The notes beneath the pieces are model-generated. The model was given only the letters and a program-made list of their open reading frames with translations. It ran no database searches and was not told the DNA's origin. The position numbers and the translations under genes are program-made. This document shows, piece by piece, positions 10,936-23,501 of a DNA stretch of 64,000 bases. The stretch lies in contig NC_134535.1 in the NCBI RefSeq assembly GCF_050624435.1, positions 123,863,731 through 123,927,730 of the forward strand, read 5' to 3'. The DNA comes from Tenrec ecaudatus (Eukaryota; Chordata; Mammalia; Afrosoricida; Tenrecidae). Position 1 is the first letter of the stretch, and every line of letters begins with the position of its first letter.

Positions 10936-11791
10936 GATTAAGATTTATGATTAAGTACTAACTCAAAATCCATTGATATATCTAATATATATATCCCTGG
11001 CCACCTTTAGATACATCATTATCATTTTATTGGGAAATATTATAAATAATCTCCATAGGACATATGGTGATTCAATTAATAGTATCATTAATTTAGCCAG
11101 CAGTGTGGGAAAAATTTTAATATTTTTGAGAAAATCAAATGTATGGCACAGATTTTTAGATTAAACTTTATGAATTGTTGACATGTACAGATAAAAACTT
11201 TAAGTGACTGGACACTGTTTACACAAACATGAGTGGTGGAGATATGATAAAACTTTTAATAACACTCATTCACAAAGGCAGAACTATGCGACCGGACTAG
11301 GACATTAATGACAAGAATGTTGGTGAGCTAAGTGTGTAGGAGTTTGTGAGGCAAAACACAGCACGGAAGATTAGGCTTCGAAAAGATCAAACAGAATGAA
11401 GATCTGGATGAGCTTCTGAAGAATAAATATAATTTTTAGAGCAGATAAGAGGAGGAAGAATGACTTAGGCTGGAGCAGTAATCTTAGAAAAGGGATTAAG
11501 GCAAGCAAGCTGAGCAAAGCAAGCAGAAATAGTTTATGGATGAGACAAACTACAAATTAATAAAACTATAGTTATAGTTCTAAGAATTTGATATTTTGAC
11601 AGCTTTGATCTGAACAGATTTCACTTAGTCTCTAAAGAAGAAGAATAGGTATTTTAACCACTCTTCAACTCTCACCTACTAACATAGAATTTTTATCATT
11701 TTTATGTTATTAAACAATAAGGTCAATAGACCGATATGGTCTCTGGTTCATAGATCTTTTTGTTCCTCCCTTCACCCCATATTTCTTTTAG

Positions 11792-11833
11792 ATGAATCTG
11801 CTGTCACTGAGTATACCGTCCCTTGCAGCACAG
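11792..11833 (+). CDS. PZP: PZP penultimate coding exon
   Basis: A 42 nt exon with acceptor tttcttttag and donor CAG|GTAAGA. It is entered with one base carried from the previous exon and leaves one base over, exactly the phase pattern and length of the A2M penultimate exon. It encodes DESAVTEYTVPCST, matching DEFAIAEYNAPCSK of human A2M and, better, the PZP version ending PCST. This is the C-terminal part of the receptor-binding domain, which in the family binds LRP1 once the inhibitor has trapped a protease. No defect is seen in this exon. Confidence 0.88.
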
Positions 11834-12455
11834 GTAAGAGAGAACATGCTATGACCATTAATTAACCAATTAAGCTCACTCCAAATTTCTTCCTAAATTT
11901 TAAATTTTCTTCAATTCTTTCTAAGATCTGATACAATTCACCTGATATGTTCTCATACAAAAAAAAAGAGAACTGGAAAATGCACTTACTCTGTAGGTGG
12001 ACAGTATGCCTTTTGATATTAGAAAAGGCAAGAAGCTTTTGTTTAGTTTGAAGAACAACTATAACTGATAACATTCTGAACCACAGTTAATTAGTTAATT
12101 GGTTTTCTTTGGCCTAGGAGCCAACTAGTTGTGACTTTAAAATCAAATCCACCCCCAAAGCCTTTTTTTTCAATGAAGTTTTACCAGAGCACAACCATGC
12201 CCATCTCAAGGCACCCTGGATGAAAAGCTTGGTGATCTTCTTCCAAAAACGTAACCACTGAAAACACTACTGAGCCCATTTCAACTCTGATCGTCATGGG
12301 GTCACCAGGATTTAGAATCGTCTCCCCAGCAACCGTTTCTGTTTTGTTGGTTGTTTTTATAGCTGCCTTCATAAAATGAGTGTCATAACATAGATCATGT
12401 GGTGCTCAAATTTTAAAATATTTGCTGTCTCTTCTTTCATTGAAAAAGTTTGTCC

Positions 12456-13020
12456 AAATCTGGCTAGACCAGAGCATGAACGCAGGTACAGATAAGAGCA
12501 GGAACCACGGAATCCAGGACAGATAAGCCCCTCAGAAGAGTAGTGATGAAAGTAGTGATACCAGGAGGGCGAGGGGAAGGTGGGGGGAAGCGGGGGAACC
12601 AATCACAATGATCTACACATAACCCCCTCCCTGGGGGATGGACAACAGAAAAGTGGGTGAAGGAAGACATCTGTCAGGGTAAGACATGAAAAAATAGTAA
12701 TATTTTCTAAATTATCAAGGGTTCATGAGGGAGAGGGGAGGGGGATGGAGGGGGGAAATATGAGGAGCTGTTACCAAGGGCTCAAGTAGAAAGGAAATGT
12801 TTTGAAAATGATGATGGCAACAAATGTACGAATGTATTTGACACAATGGATGGATGGATGGATGGATGGATGGATGGATGGATGGATGGATGGATGGATG
12901 GATGGATGCATGGATGCATGGATGCATGGATGCATGGATGCATGGATGCATAGATGATGGATGGTAATAAGAACTGTATGAGTCCCCAATAGAAAGATTT
13001 AAGAAGAAAGAAAAAAAGAA
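12456..13020 (+). mobile_element. 5'-truncated L1 3' UTR in PZP last intron
   Basis: Starts near ctggctagaccagagcatga and ends in ccccaatagaaagatttaag with an A/G-rich tail. Approximate target repeats gaaaaagtttg (12442) and gaaaaggtttg (13022). Interrupted by the GGAT array. Confidence 0.8.
12846..12953 (+). repeat. (GGAT)n microsatellite with GCAT variant
   Basis: About 15 GGAT units, then alternating GGAT/GCAT units. Grows from the acaatggatgga motif near the L1 3' end. Confidence 0.95.
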
Positions 13021-13131
13021 AGAAAAGGTTTGCCATCCTCGCTTTAGGCAACTCTGTTGCCCAAACTAACTAAAGAAATACCAGCTCTTCGAGAAGTCCC
13101 ACCACCTCTTATGTTTTTCTTCTCTCCCTAG

Positions 13132-13154
13132 ATACAGAGCATGGAAATGTTTGA
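13132..13154 (+). CDS. PZP: PZP terminal coding exon with stop codon
   Basis: After acceptor ctctccctag the exon completes a split Asp codon and reads DTEHGNV then TGA (13152-13154). The joined C-terminus, CSTDTEHGNV, agrees with my recollection of human PZP and differs from A2M (CSKDLGNA). This is the main reason for calling PZP rather than an A2M duplicate. Splice phase with the previous exon is correct. The exon is short and would be missed by ORF length filters. Confidence 0.85.
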
Positions 13155-13235
13155 AGATCATACTTAGGTTGCATATTTTGCTGGATTCTCTGTCCTTCAC
13201 TTCTTTTTAGAAGGAATAGATTTCTTTGCTTCTAT
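13155..13235 (+). other. PZP: Probable PZP 3' UTR
   Basis: The sequence after the stop keeps a resemblance to the A2M 3' UTR (ttttgctgga, then a cctt-rich stretch). A variant poly(A) signal AATAGA is at 13215-13220; no AATAAA occurs in the first 100 bases. The end point is a guess from that signal. Confidence 0.45.
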
Positions 13236-13525
13236 AAGACATGAAAATGACTTGCTAAGAGACGTATATATCTGATCAAACTGTAATTTGTTCCATCATT
13301 CTTTCACCAAGTATTAATTACATGTGTATATGATAAGATATCTTTTTTCCTAATGTGTAAGATAGAGATTTCATCTATATCTGTTTATATTCCAGCTTTG
13401 GTTCCAACATATAAAGTCAAACAAAGAGTCATTTTAAGTAATTTTTATTCTAAGGTACATTAGAATGCAATTATTTGTTTGACTATGAGTCTTTTTAATG
13501 TTTTTTGTCTGTTTCTCTTTTTTTA

Positions 13526-13600
13526 ATCACTTTATTTGGGCCTCATACAACTCTTACCACAATCCATATACACATTCATTGTGTCAAGCACATTTTTATG
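13526..13600 (-). mobile_element. Short L1 3' end
   Basis: ctcatacaactcttaccaca and gtgtcaagcacattt in reverse orientation, just downstream of PZP. Confidence 0.75.
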
Positions 13601-13805
13601 ACAAGGAGTCTTCATGTAACAGATGGAGGGGAAATAAGCAAGTCCTTTGAGTAGTGATAACTTTCATTGCTAGCTGCCATCCAGTTGTTCTCCAACTGAC
13701 TGTAATTCCATGCACAATGGAATGAAAATGCAACCCAACAAGCACAATCCATGATTGGTTGTAGATCAGTCCATTGCAATTCACACAGGTTTCATTAGCT
13801 TTGTG

Positions 13806-14295
13806 TCAGTCAGGGTAGACTAGAGATACAAATCCATGGACATGCATATGTGTATAAGAAAGAGAGTTATATACATGAGCAATTGAACATTGAGAAAACA
13901 TCCGAGCCCAGTCCAGACCAAGTCCATAATTCTGATATTAGCCTATATGTCTGTGACCCATCTATAAAGTCCTCTTCATGCTCACGAAAAACATGCAATG
14001 ACACCGGATATAGAAGATCACAGGCCAGTGGGTAGAAAGTTTTTGGATCCAGTGGCATTGAAAACACCCAGGGCTGCATCACGGTGGGTCCATGAGTCTT
14101 GTCAGCTGCTATGTCTCCCAGGGTATGAGCAGAGAGAGAGTCTCCCACGTCCAAGGAGGAAATACCGGAATTCCCAGAATCCTTAGGGGAAGGTTATGCC
14201 CACACAGAAGCCTCATTGATTATGACCTGATTGACAGGCTAGACTCCACCCCTACATGTTTAATCCTCAAATTAACAATTATAACTACCACAAGC
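13806..14295 (+). mobile_element. Interspersed element, same family as 5966-6482
   Basis: Starts tcagtcagggtagactagag and contains gagcccagtccagaccaagt; ends near cctcaaattaacaattataa. Non-coding. The internal sequence differs from the other two copies, suggesting sub-families that share termini. Confidence 0.5.
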
Positions 14296-14980
14296 TTGTT
14301 TTTAGAAATAGATTTCTCTATGTCTTTCTATCTAGTCCACCATTCTGCTGAAACCTGTTCGACATCATACCAACACGTGTCTCCATTGACAAAGATTGTG
14401 ACTGCACATGCTGTGCCTTGATGGAGAAATGAACCTCTTGTCTCCCCCATGGAAGGAAAGAAATCTATGAGAACACCACCAATATCTCCTGCTTAGTAGC
14501 TACAAAGTTAGCTACTTTCTTCCGAGTCTGTCTTCATCTTTGATGAATGAAATCTTCGCATTAGAGCAACACCACGCCTCTATGCCCCATTTCTGCGGAG
14601 CAGGATGGTTGGGTCAAGGGCATGTATTTTTCAGAGTTCTCCAACCAGCAGCTTTTAAGAGGTTGTGTTACTACTCATCCTCTTTAATACTTTGTACCAT
14701 TATGGTCTTAATTTTAGCCATTCTTCTTAGTAGACAATGGAATTTCCTTATGATTGTATGAATTTCCCAATGACTAGTAATGTTGAGCATTTTCTCATAT
14801 GTATTTAATACTCAACTTCTATCCTATTTTGAAAAGGATTTATTAAAATTATTTTTACTATTTTTATTAGATTATGTGGAGTTTTGAAGGTGCATTCTGG
14901 ATATATATTACCAAATATGTATATTTTAACTATCAGTTCCCTCTATCGCTTTTCATTATCCTAGATGTGTTTATAGATTA
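14296..14980 (-). mobile_element. Old L1 fragment, poorly defined
   Basis: cctctttaatactttgtacc and gttgagcattttctcatatg read as an ancient L1 3' end in reverse. The left part (14296-14560) shows nothing else recognisable. Confidence 0.4.
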
Positions 14981-15041
14981 ATAAAGTTTCTTAATTCTAA
15001 CTAAATCCAACTACTACTTTTTCCTGGTATGGCTAATTCTT

Positions 15042-17568
15042 TTATCTTTATTTGTTTATTTTATTTTTTTAATTATTTTATTAGGGGCTCATACAACTCT
15101 TATCTCAATCCACACATATACATACATCAATTGTATAAAGCACATCCGTACATTCTTTGCCCTAATCACTCTCAAAGCATTTGCTCTCCACTTAAGCCCT
15201 CTGCATCAGATCCTCTTTTTTCCCCCTCCTTCCCCACTCCCTCCTCCGTCATGAACCCTTGATAATTCACAGATTGTTATTTTGTCATATCTTGCCCAAT
15301 CCGGAGTCTCCCTTCCCCCACTTCTCTGCCATCCATCTCCCAGGGAGGAGGTCACATGTGGATCCTTTTAATCAGTTCCCCCTTTCCAACCCACTCACCC
15401 TACACTCTCCCAGCATCACCCCTCACACCCCTGGTCCTGAAAGTATCGTACACCCTGGATTCCCTGTGCCTCCAGCTCCCATATGCACCAGTGTACAATC
15501 TCTGCCCTATCCAGTCCTGCAAGGTGGAATTCGGATAATGGTAGTTGGGGGGAGGAAGCATCCAGGATCTGGGGGAAAGCTGTGTTCTTCGTCAGTACTA
15601 CATCGCACCCTGACTGACCCGTCTCCTCTCCTAAACCCCTCTGTGAGGGGATCTCCAGTGGTGAACACTTGGGACTTGGGTCTCCACTCTGCACTTCCCC
15701 CTTCATTCACTATGGTATATATATATATATATTCTTTTTTTTTTTTGCATGATTCCTTATACCTGTTCCCTTTGGCACCTCGTGATCGCACCAGCTGGTG
15801 TGCTTCTTCCATGTGGGCTTTATTGCTTCTGAGCTAGATGGCCACTTGTTCACTTTCAAGCCTTTAAGACCCCAGACACTATCTCTTTTGATAGCCGGGC
15901 ACCATCAGCTTTCTTCATCACATTTGCTTATGCACCCGTTTGTCTTTGGCGATCGTATCATGGAGGTGTGCAGCCAATGATATGATTTTTTGTTCTTTGA
16001 TGCCTGATAACTGATCCCTTTGGGACCACGCGATCACACAGGTTGGTGTGTTCTTCCATGTGGGCTTTGTTGCTTCTGAGCTAGATGGTCGCTTGTTTAT
16101 CTTCAAGCCTTTAAGATCCCAGACACTATCTCCTTTGATAGCCGGGCACCATCAGCTTTCTTCACCACATTTACTTGTTCACCCACTTTGGCTTCAGCAG
16201 TTGTGTCGGGAGAGTGAGCATCATAGAGTGCAAATTTAATAAAAGAAACTATTCATGCATTGAGGGAGTGTTTGAGTAGAGGCCCAAGGTCCTTCCGCCA
16301 CCTTAATACTAAACCTATAAATGTAGACACTTAGATCTATTTCCCCATCCTCATATATATGTTTGCATGTACATGTCTTTGTCTAGACCTCCATAAATGC
16401 CCCTTGACTCCCAGCTCCTTCCTCCATCTCCCTTGACTTTCCTCCTGCCCCACTACCATGCTCCGTCCCCACCTGGGCTACAGCTATACCTCTTCTCTAC
16501 GCAACCTTACACTTGATCATTCCCCACCAGGCCTGCCACTCCCCCCTCTCTACCATTTTGGGTCCCATGTTGTTCCCTTGTCCCTTTGTTTGTTAACACC
16601 ACTTCCTTACCCCCACTACCCCTCCCCCACCCCAAGTCCCCCCGGAACTGTCGGTCCCGTTGTTTTTCCTCCAGGTAGTTCATCCAGCCTGTCCTATTTA
16701 GACAGACCTGTGGAGATACTAACATGCACGAAAACAAGACAGAGGAAAACATAGCAAGAGTATACAACCAGACAACAAAAACAAACCACTGACAAAGAAC
16801 AAAACAAAACACTTCACAAAAGAAAAGCTTGTAGTTCGTTCAAGGATCGTTTGCTGGCCCTTAGGAGCGTTTTCCAGTCCAGTCTGTTGGGGCACCACAC
16901 CCTGACCCCAAAGTCCACTTTCAGCATTCCCTGGGGACCTTGCCATTCCATTCCCTTGCTGTTCTGCTGCACTCCGCCAGTGCTTTGCCTCAGTGTGGTG
17001 GGATCAGGTCAGGTGCAATTCCCACACTGTGTCTCCGGTGCTGTCCCCTGTATCGCCCTTAGTCACTGATTGGCATCATTTCTCATAGTGGGGCCAGCCA
17101 TGTTGTTCTCTGTGTGGACTGGCTGCTCTACTCAGGAACATCATCCTCACGGCCTGGTGGGCCAGGCTGTGTTCCACTCTCTCCTCCTGCCCCTTCATCT
17201 GCTCCCGTGTGCTCTGATCAGATATGTCCAACTCCCGGAGCTGCAGAATCAATGTCGTCCTTTGAAACAAATTCTTTTTGGGGGAAGGGCAGAAATCCAC
17301 TTAATTTTTGGTGCTGGGGCCAGCCTCCCACACCTCTCCACTTGTTCCCTACTCCATGCCGGGATATTGCATTCACACCTTGCGGCACTGAGTTGAAGTC
17401 TGGTCCCACTTTCCCTGTGGAGATATAAACAATACCCTCCCCTTGGGTGGGTTAGTGCTCCATGCCCCCACTCCCCTTTTCTTCCTTATATTCATCCTTT
17501 TGTTTTCCTTTCCCCACCTCCTCCACCATTGTCTACCATGTACATCCCTGGTTTTGGTCTGGTCTCTG
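15042..17568 (-). mobile_element. 5'-truncated L1, almost entirely 3' UTR
   Basis: Collinear with the 3' UTR of the big L1 (35628-38190). Flanked by a perfect 16 bp target duplication, ggtatggctaattctt (15026-15041, 17569-17584). Includes a 247 bp tandem duplication (gagctagatg at 15831 and 16078). A TATATA run and T-run at 15715-15745 interrupt it. No protein-coding part is present. Confidence 0.93.
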
Positions 17569-17989
17569 GGTATGGCTAATTCTTAAGCTTCAAATTTTTC
17601 CAGAGGTGAGCTTCTATTATATACATAGTGTGGTCCGAATGTTCCTACTTCATCCTCTACTCTCAGGAATTGCTGTTTGCCTGTGTCACACCTAAGTCTT
17701 CCTCCCTGCTGTTGTCCCTCTCGCAGCAGTAGTCTAGGAGGTGGGTAGGAGTTCCTGCGATTCTGCCTTATGTCTATAGTGATCTTGGATAGGATCACCC
17801 TGTCCCTAGCAGTAGCACATCACTGAGCATTGTTTTGGGGCACTTATAAAAAGCTAGCTTCCAGAGTGTTTCCTGCCCCTCCCCTAGAAGCATCACTGAA
17901 TGCTTTCCTCATGTCCTGGGGGTTGGGAGCATTTCTGGACCCTCTATAGAAGCTTAAGGCTTTCACTTAGTATAACGTAAGAGTCTAAG

Positions 17990-18308
17990 GAAACAAGCCT
18001 GTACATTTAAAGATACATACAAATTAAAGGGACCTACTAACACAAAGAACGAAGAACTAGGAGCTTATCTCTTGAACCCAGGCCCCTGTGTGGGGAACCT
18101 CTTAGACCAGAAGATTTATGCTAAGATATGTCAAGATCGCCAAGGGATGGAGATTAGAGCCTTTCCCCAGATCCAACAGAGAGAATAGCTTCCTCTGATG
18201 TTACTGCTCTGAATTCAGACTTCTAGCCTCCTAAACCGTGAAAGAATACTTTTGTTTATTAAAGCCACCTACTTGTGATATTTCTGTTATAGCAGTCCTA
18301 GATGACTA
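17990..18308 (+). mobile_element. MLT1-like MaLR LTR
   Basis: ttcagacttctagcctccta, then aaagccacctacttgtgata and ttatagcagtcctagatgac is the conserved 3' end of an ERVL-MaLR LTR, in sense orientation. 17585-17989 next to it is not recognised. Confidence 0.65.
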
Positions 18309-18778
18309 CTTTCCATTTCGATCTCTTATGGGCTCAAGGAAAGTTATTATTTTGTTGGATAAACATTTCCTCTTCGTTACTAGCACGAGAGTGCTTTGCT
18401 TGCAGCTCTCTAATGAAAGCATAACTCCCACATTATGGTTTGGCAACTCCTTATGAAATGAAGGAGCTAAGTCTTGACCACCAACTGTTTCTAAAATCAC
18501 ACAAAAAATAACAATTAGACATTATGTGACTCCTGATGGAAAAATACAAGACTGCCTATGAAATGAAATTGCCAAGAAATTTTAAATAATATATAAATCC
18601 ACTGGATCTTTTATGATTTTAAGCTTTGTGCTACATGTTTCTCCCACTCTATCCAAGACCCTCTTATAGGGTTGCGTCCAATGAAATGCATAGAGGTAGC
18701 CAAACACTGTCTAGTTCTTCTTGTCTCAAGACCATTGATACTGATGCTTAAGTGGTCCATTGGACTAAGTGTTTCTAT
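18309..18778. other. No recognised feature
   Basis: Intergenic, no clear repeat or coding signal. Confidence 0.5.
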
Positions 18779-19310
18779 GTTGTGGGAAACTTAGAACCTG
18801 GAAAAAGGTGTCCATGGTCTATTCCCAGCACTCATGACTACAGGGCTGTGTCATGCCAGGCCTAGTGCAGAGGCACGCCTTTGAGGTCCCGGACCTGGGG
18901 GAGCACGTCGAGCACTAAATTCCAGAAAATATGTTTATCAGCAGTGCATCTGTTGCCCATGAGTGTTTGGATTAAGTTGTTCTACAGATGCTTGACTGTC
19001 CCCTTACAAGGGGAAAGTATGCTTATCTTAAGGAACATTTGCTCTTCTTGTCATTTATCTTAAAGAGAATGTTCTCCTTATATGCACCAAGAGGTATAAA
19101 AGCCCATAGTTGAATAGACTCAGGACTCTTCTCCACGGCAGGGAGTTGAGTCCCCTGTGCCAGCTTTCTGCCTTCTTTAATTGCGCAGTTCACCGTAGGA
19201 ACCGTTTGACTGTGGGCAGGATCCCACACTGTGTGTTTTCAGTCTGCTTCACTCTCCTTTTTTCCGGACAGAGAAAGAACAATAATTGTACCTTAGATAG
19301 CCACTCTTGA
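18779..19310 (+). mobile_element. Possible solo LTR
   Basis: A good TATA box (gaggtataaaagccc, 19091-19105) is followed 30-50 bp later by a tttgccttc-like and gactcagg-rich R-like region. This arrangement suggests a promoter-bearing LTR, but I see no TG..CA ends or target duplication. Confidence 0.3.
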
Positions 19311-19535
19311 GATCATAGTCTCTACGCACCAAAGTCAAATACAGAGCAATGTCTTTGTGGCCTATATTATGTCAATTGACTTGAGTGTCCCCTGACACCG
19401 TGGTCCAAGCTCAGTGACTCATCTGCTCAAGTGTTTGGTTAAGTCCAAGAAGTTTTCACAACTTGACTTCCTGTGTGCTCCACCACATCATGAATATGCA
19501 GTGTTTTCTTGTTTAAAAAATAAGGTTTTGCAGAG

Positions 19536-19715
19536 ATGGTGGGGGCAGGAGGAGAAAAAAAAAAGAGCTGATACCAGGGGGTTCAAGTAGAAAGAAAATG
19601 TTTTGAAAGTGATGATGGCAACATATGTACAAATGTGCTTGACACAATGGATGGATTATGGATTTTGATAAGAGCTGTACAAACCCCCAATAAAATGATT
19701 TAAAATAATAATAAT
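19536..19715 (+). mobile_element. Short L1 3' end
   Basis: aagtagaaagaaaatgtttt, gatggcaacatatgtacaaa and ccccaataaaatgatttaaa. Confidence 0.85.
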
Positions 19716-19939
19716 AACCTTTAAAATATATCTTTTAGAGATGTTTATTAAATATTTAGGTATTTTGTTTCAAAATCTTTAGTGTAATGGAAAGATCTTA
19801 AGTGATTTCAAAAGATAAATTATGAAATAAAATATTTGCAACTCATATGTTAAGAATATATATATAATAGTACATGTATATATGTACAGACAAATAGAAA
19901 TAATAGCAAAAGAGAACCTATAGCTTGAGCAAAGGAGAC

Positions 19940-20300
19940 GGACAAGCAGCATATAGAACAGCAGAAGGAGCATGCAAATTGCTAAATGTTCATGCATCAG
20001 AATAGAAATGTAAATTAAAACCAACTGCAACATTATTTTTCAGATAGCTGGGCCACATGAACAAGATTATTCATTTTAGAATTGTTTGCAGCAGAACTTT
20101 ATCAGTGAGGAACTTGTTCAGTCATAGTTTATCAATGAAATGAGATAATATGCAACTGTAAGAGTAAAACAATAACAAAAAATTGAGAAAGCTATGAATT
20201 GAAAAGTTCTGTCAGGTATATTATTAAGTTTAAAAAATCAAAATGCATAATAGTTTACAGTATAAGTTCACTTTTTCATTCAAATAGAAAAAAACATACA
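19940..20300 (+). mobile_element. Old L1 fragment
   Basis: A-rich sequence with tcagtgaggaac, tgagataatatgcaactgta and aagttctgtcaggtatatta resembling ancient L1 3' ends. Weak identification. Confidence 0.4.
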
Positions 20301-20399
20301 TAGTTTTTTGTCTGCACAAAGGAATACTTAATGTACTCCTAGTAAGTTACTAGTGGTTTTGCGTAGAGGCAAAATAGAAGAAAATGGGTCAATATAGGA

Positions 20400-20583
20400 A
20401 CCGAACTCATTGCCATCAAGTCGATGGTGACTCACAGCACCCCTATAGGACTCCTTTAAGTTTCCCAGATTATAACTGCTTTGGGAAGCTGAAAGCCCTG
20501 TCTTTTCCCATGGATCCCCTAAGGATTTCAAACTTCTGACCTTGCAGATTCTGGCCCAACTCATAACCACTACACAGCTGGGC
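20400..20583 (-). repeat. AfroSINE
   Basis: Reversed: ttgccatcaagtcgatggtg body, ttcaaacttctgaccttgca tRNA-like part, ataaccactacacagctggg head. Confidence 0.75.
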
Positions 20584-20889
20584 TGGTATGGACAATTTAC
20601 TCTTTCATATTTAAAATATATTAACTTTTTTTTGGTTTTAAAAAAAATTAAACTTGAACATACCAAGTGCCCCCAAAGTAGAATTTTTATTTTCTTTCAT
20701 TGGTCTCTGTAATATATTCATGTGTCAATGTGATACCATCTTAACTACTGAATTCATTACTGGGATTCATATGTGACACTAGAAATGCCCCAAACGATAA
20801 AACTATTCTGTTCTTTCTCCTTCCTTCTCTTTTCCTCTTTTTCCAAAACTTGCTAAAATTTACTTAACTAAAACTCCAAATTGATATCC

Positions 20890-20962
20890 CGCAGTTACTG
20901 CCATCAAGTTGATTCCGATTCATTGCATATGGTGTTTCATTGCACTTCACAAGTATTATGGG
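20890..20962 (-). repeat. AfroSINE 3' fragment
   Basis: gcagttactgccatcaagtt matches the SINE 3' end in reverse. Confidence 0.5.
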
Positions 20963-20984
20963 GTTTTATTGTTTTTAACTTTTT

Positions 20985-21328
20985 AACAAATTTAAGGTTT
21001 GTGACAAACCTGCATTGAGCAACCCTACTGGTGCCATTTTTAAAACAACTGTGCTCACTTCGTGTCTGTGAGCCACATTGTAGTAATTCTCACCGCATTT
21101 CAAACTTTTTTATAATACTATTGCACACTTAGTAGACCATGGTATGAGTATAGAGTAAAAATAACTTTTATATGGACTGGGAAATAAAAAAACTTGCATA
21201 ACTAATATGATTTCAATATTCACTTTAATAATGAAATATTAAATATTAATAATATTTAATATGATTTCAATATTCACTTTATTGCAGTGGTTTGGACCTG
21301 AACCAGCAACATCTCCATGGTATACTTG
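20985..21328 (-). mobile_element. Tigger-type DNA transposon fragment
   Basis: ttattgcagtggtttggacc then aacatctccatggtatactt is a diverged Tigger terminal region, and gtgccatttttaaaacaact is its interior. An internal ~20 bp motif (tatgatttcaatattcactt) occurs twice (21208, 21259). Confidence 0.6.
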
Positions 21329-21629
21329 TGTATTTATTTTTCTTTTTCTAAAGTAAGCAAAATGTTTCCCTGTTTTTCCTAGCTCTCTCTCTCTGACTAG
21401 TGCAACAGGATTAGGTATTGAGACACTGATTGGTGCTTGGCTTTCTCTGCTGAAAGGAATTCAGGAAGAATGCAAACCGGATTGGTTTTGATCCCCTGGT
21501 ATTTTCCCCTCCCTACTTCAATAGGACAGCCAGGCCCTTGTATGTTTTCGCCTCAAGAATTTTCAAGACCGAAGCAAATGTTCCTTACAGATAATTCCCT
21601 AGCCTTGGTGAAAACAAACAGACAAAATG

Positions 21630-21852
21630 CCTAAATCCATTGCTGTGGAGTCAAATCCAGCTCCGGATGACGCCATGTGTTTACAGAGTAGAACTAACGG
21701 TCCCATAGGGTACATTGACTCGGATCGTTATGGAAGCAGCTAACCAAGCCTCTTTCTTTTTTTTCTTTTGGAGGGTGACAGGCAACTCTGGGTCCTTCAA
21801 ACTGTCAACCCCTAGATTGAGTACATACTATTTGCACCACCTCGAAACCTCA
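21630..21852 (-). repeat. AfroSINE with T-rich insertion
   Basis: Starts ccattgctgtggagtcaaat and ends tttgcaccacctcgaaacct, with a ctttcttttttttcttttgg run inside. Confidence 0.65.
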
Positions 21853-22027
21853 GCTAATTGAACAAATTATGCTAAGTGTTGCTGGATTGGAAAGAGAGAA
21901 GTCCTTTCAGGGAGGTGATGGTGGAAGTCCAGGTTGGGGAGAAAATACAAAAGAGGTGGTTATGGAACCCAGAGTATTGGCATCTGTGGCCCTCTTTTTC
22001 ACTGCACCCAGTGAAAGGGGTCTCATT

Positions 22028-22198
22028 CACCCTCATTGCCATCAAGTATATAGGACTCTAAGGACAGGGTCGAACTGCCCCTGTGGGTTCCCAAGACTGT
22101 AATTCTCATCTTTCTCCCAAAGAGCAGTTGGTGGTTTTGAACTGCCAACTTTGCAATTAGCAGCCCAAAACATAACGACTATGCCACCAGGACTCCAA
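22028..22198 (-). repeat. AfroSINE
   Basis: cattgccatcaagtatatag, ggttttgaactgccaacttt and ctatgccaccaggactcc. Confidence 0.8.
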
Positions 22199-22329
22199 GG
22201 AAAGGTACAGAACCTCTGAAGGCAATGGCTTTCAGATCACCAATTTAGTATTAACAACTTAAATTACTTATTAAATCTCCCAATAGCTTACTCTCCTCTA
22301 ACTTCCCCTTTGATTTCTCTTCTTCCTCT

Positions 22330-23500
22330 GTGAAATACTATTTTCCCTTCACCCCAAGTGAAGACCTAGCTACCCTCCAGCCTACTGTTTCATCTTTCCT
22401 CCTTTCCTTCTCCCCACTGGTAACCATCAAGGTCTGTTCCCTTTGGTATGAAAACCGTTGTCATGATTTTTTTCTTTATAACAGTGAACTGGACTCACAC
22501 AATATTTTTCCTTTCATGATTAACTAATTCCATTCATCATAATGTTCTCCAGGTTCATCCATGCCAAGAGGTGCTTCTTCATCATCCTTTAGTGATGCAT
22601 AAGAAGTATTCCATTGTGGATACCGATGAAAGGTTCTTAATTCGTTCTCTACTGGTAACATTTAGGTCGTTTTCATTTTCTTGTTATTCTAAGCAGTGTT
22701 CCAGGGGACATGGGTGTGCGTATGTCTGTTCTTGGTATGACTCTTGCTTCTTTAAGCTCCCTGCCCAGCAAAGGGATTGCTGAGTCATAGGGAATGTCTA
22801 GGCTCGGTTGTTTGAGGTAGTGCCGTTTTGTTCTCCACAATGTTCACAGTCTCCAGCAATGTATAAGGATAACAAAATGCACTTTCTCTATTATTTGTTA
22901 TTTTCTGTTGTCTTTCTGCTTGTTCTTTATTTTCCCATCAATGCCAGTGTGAGGTGTATTCTCATTGCCATTTTGATTTTCCTGTGTCAGATAACTAGCC
23001 ATCAGGAGCATTCATTCGTGCTTGCTGGCCACCTCGATGTCTTCTTTGGTGAACTATCTGTTCATGTACTTTGCTCATTTTTAAATTGGATTCTGTGTCT
23101 TTTTCTTGCAGATATGTTGCAGTTTACTATAGATTTTAGGGATTAGACCCTTGTGCAGTGTATCATTGCCAAAAAATGTTTCCAAATCTTTGGGTAAAAA
23201 AAAGTTTTTTTAAGTTTTTGTACTTTTTAGATGAAGTTTTTGATACACATGAGTGCCTTAATTTTAGGAGGTTCCAGTCATTTATTTTGTCTTCTGTCAT
23301 ATGTGTGTGTGTGTTGTTCTCTTTGATAGTAGATATATACCCTGTATTGGGGCTCTTAAATTTGCCTCTATTTTCTCATTGAGGATCTTGATATTGCTGG
23401 GATATACATTTAGGTATCAAATAGTTTTTAGTTCATTTTTATATTTCTTTGAAGCATGATGTTGAGGCCTACATTAGAATTGTATATTATTAATAGTTGC
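22330..23500 (-). mobile_element. Old L1 3' UTR
   Basis: Long run of ancient L1 3' sequence in reverse, for example ttctttggtgaactatctgt (23042) and attagacccttgtgcagtgt (23144). Any ORF here is a by-product. Confidence 0.6.
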
Positions 23501-23501
23501 T

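Larger units (their letters stand above)
9735..11791 (+). other. PZP: PZP intron
   Basis: GT..AG intron between the last three coding exons. It holds an old L1 fragment (about 10045-10290), a short AfroSINE remnant (10464-10512) and a diverged minus-strand L1 3' UTR (10515-10935). I recognise nothing in 10936-11791 apart from AT-rich unique sequence. Confidence 0.75.
11834..13131 (+). other. PZP: PZP last intron
   Basis: GT..AG intron. 11834-12440 has no recognisable feature. The right half is filled by a plus-strand 5'-truncated L1 that carries a GGAT microsatellite. Confidence 0.75.

Noticed and set aside
12715..13051. Overlapping His-Pro-Ser-Ile repeat readings in three frames
   Set aside because: By-product of the (GGAT)n microsatellite; open in all frames because the unit length is four with no stop.
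15259..15837. 192-codon plus-strand reading frame
   Set aside because: Runs antisense through an L1 3' UTR; proline/serine-rich from CT-rich DNA, no domain.
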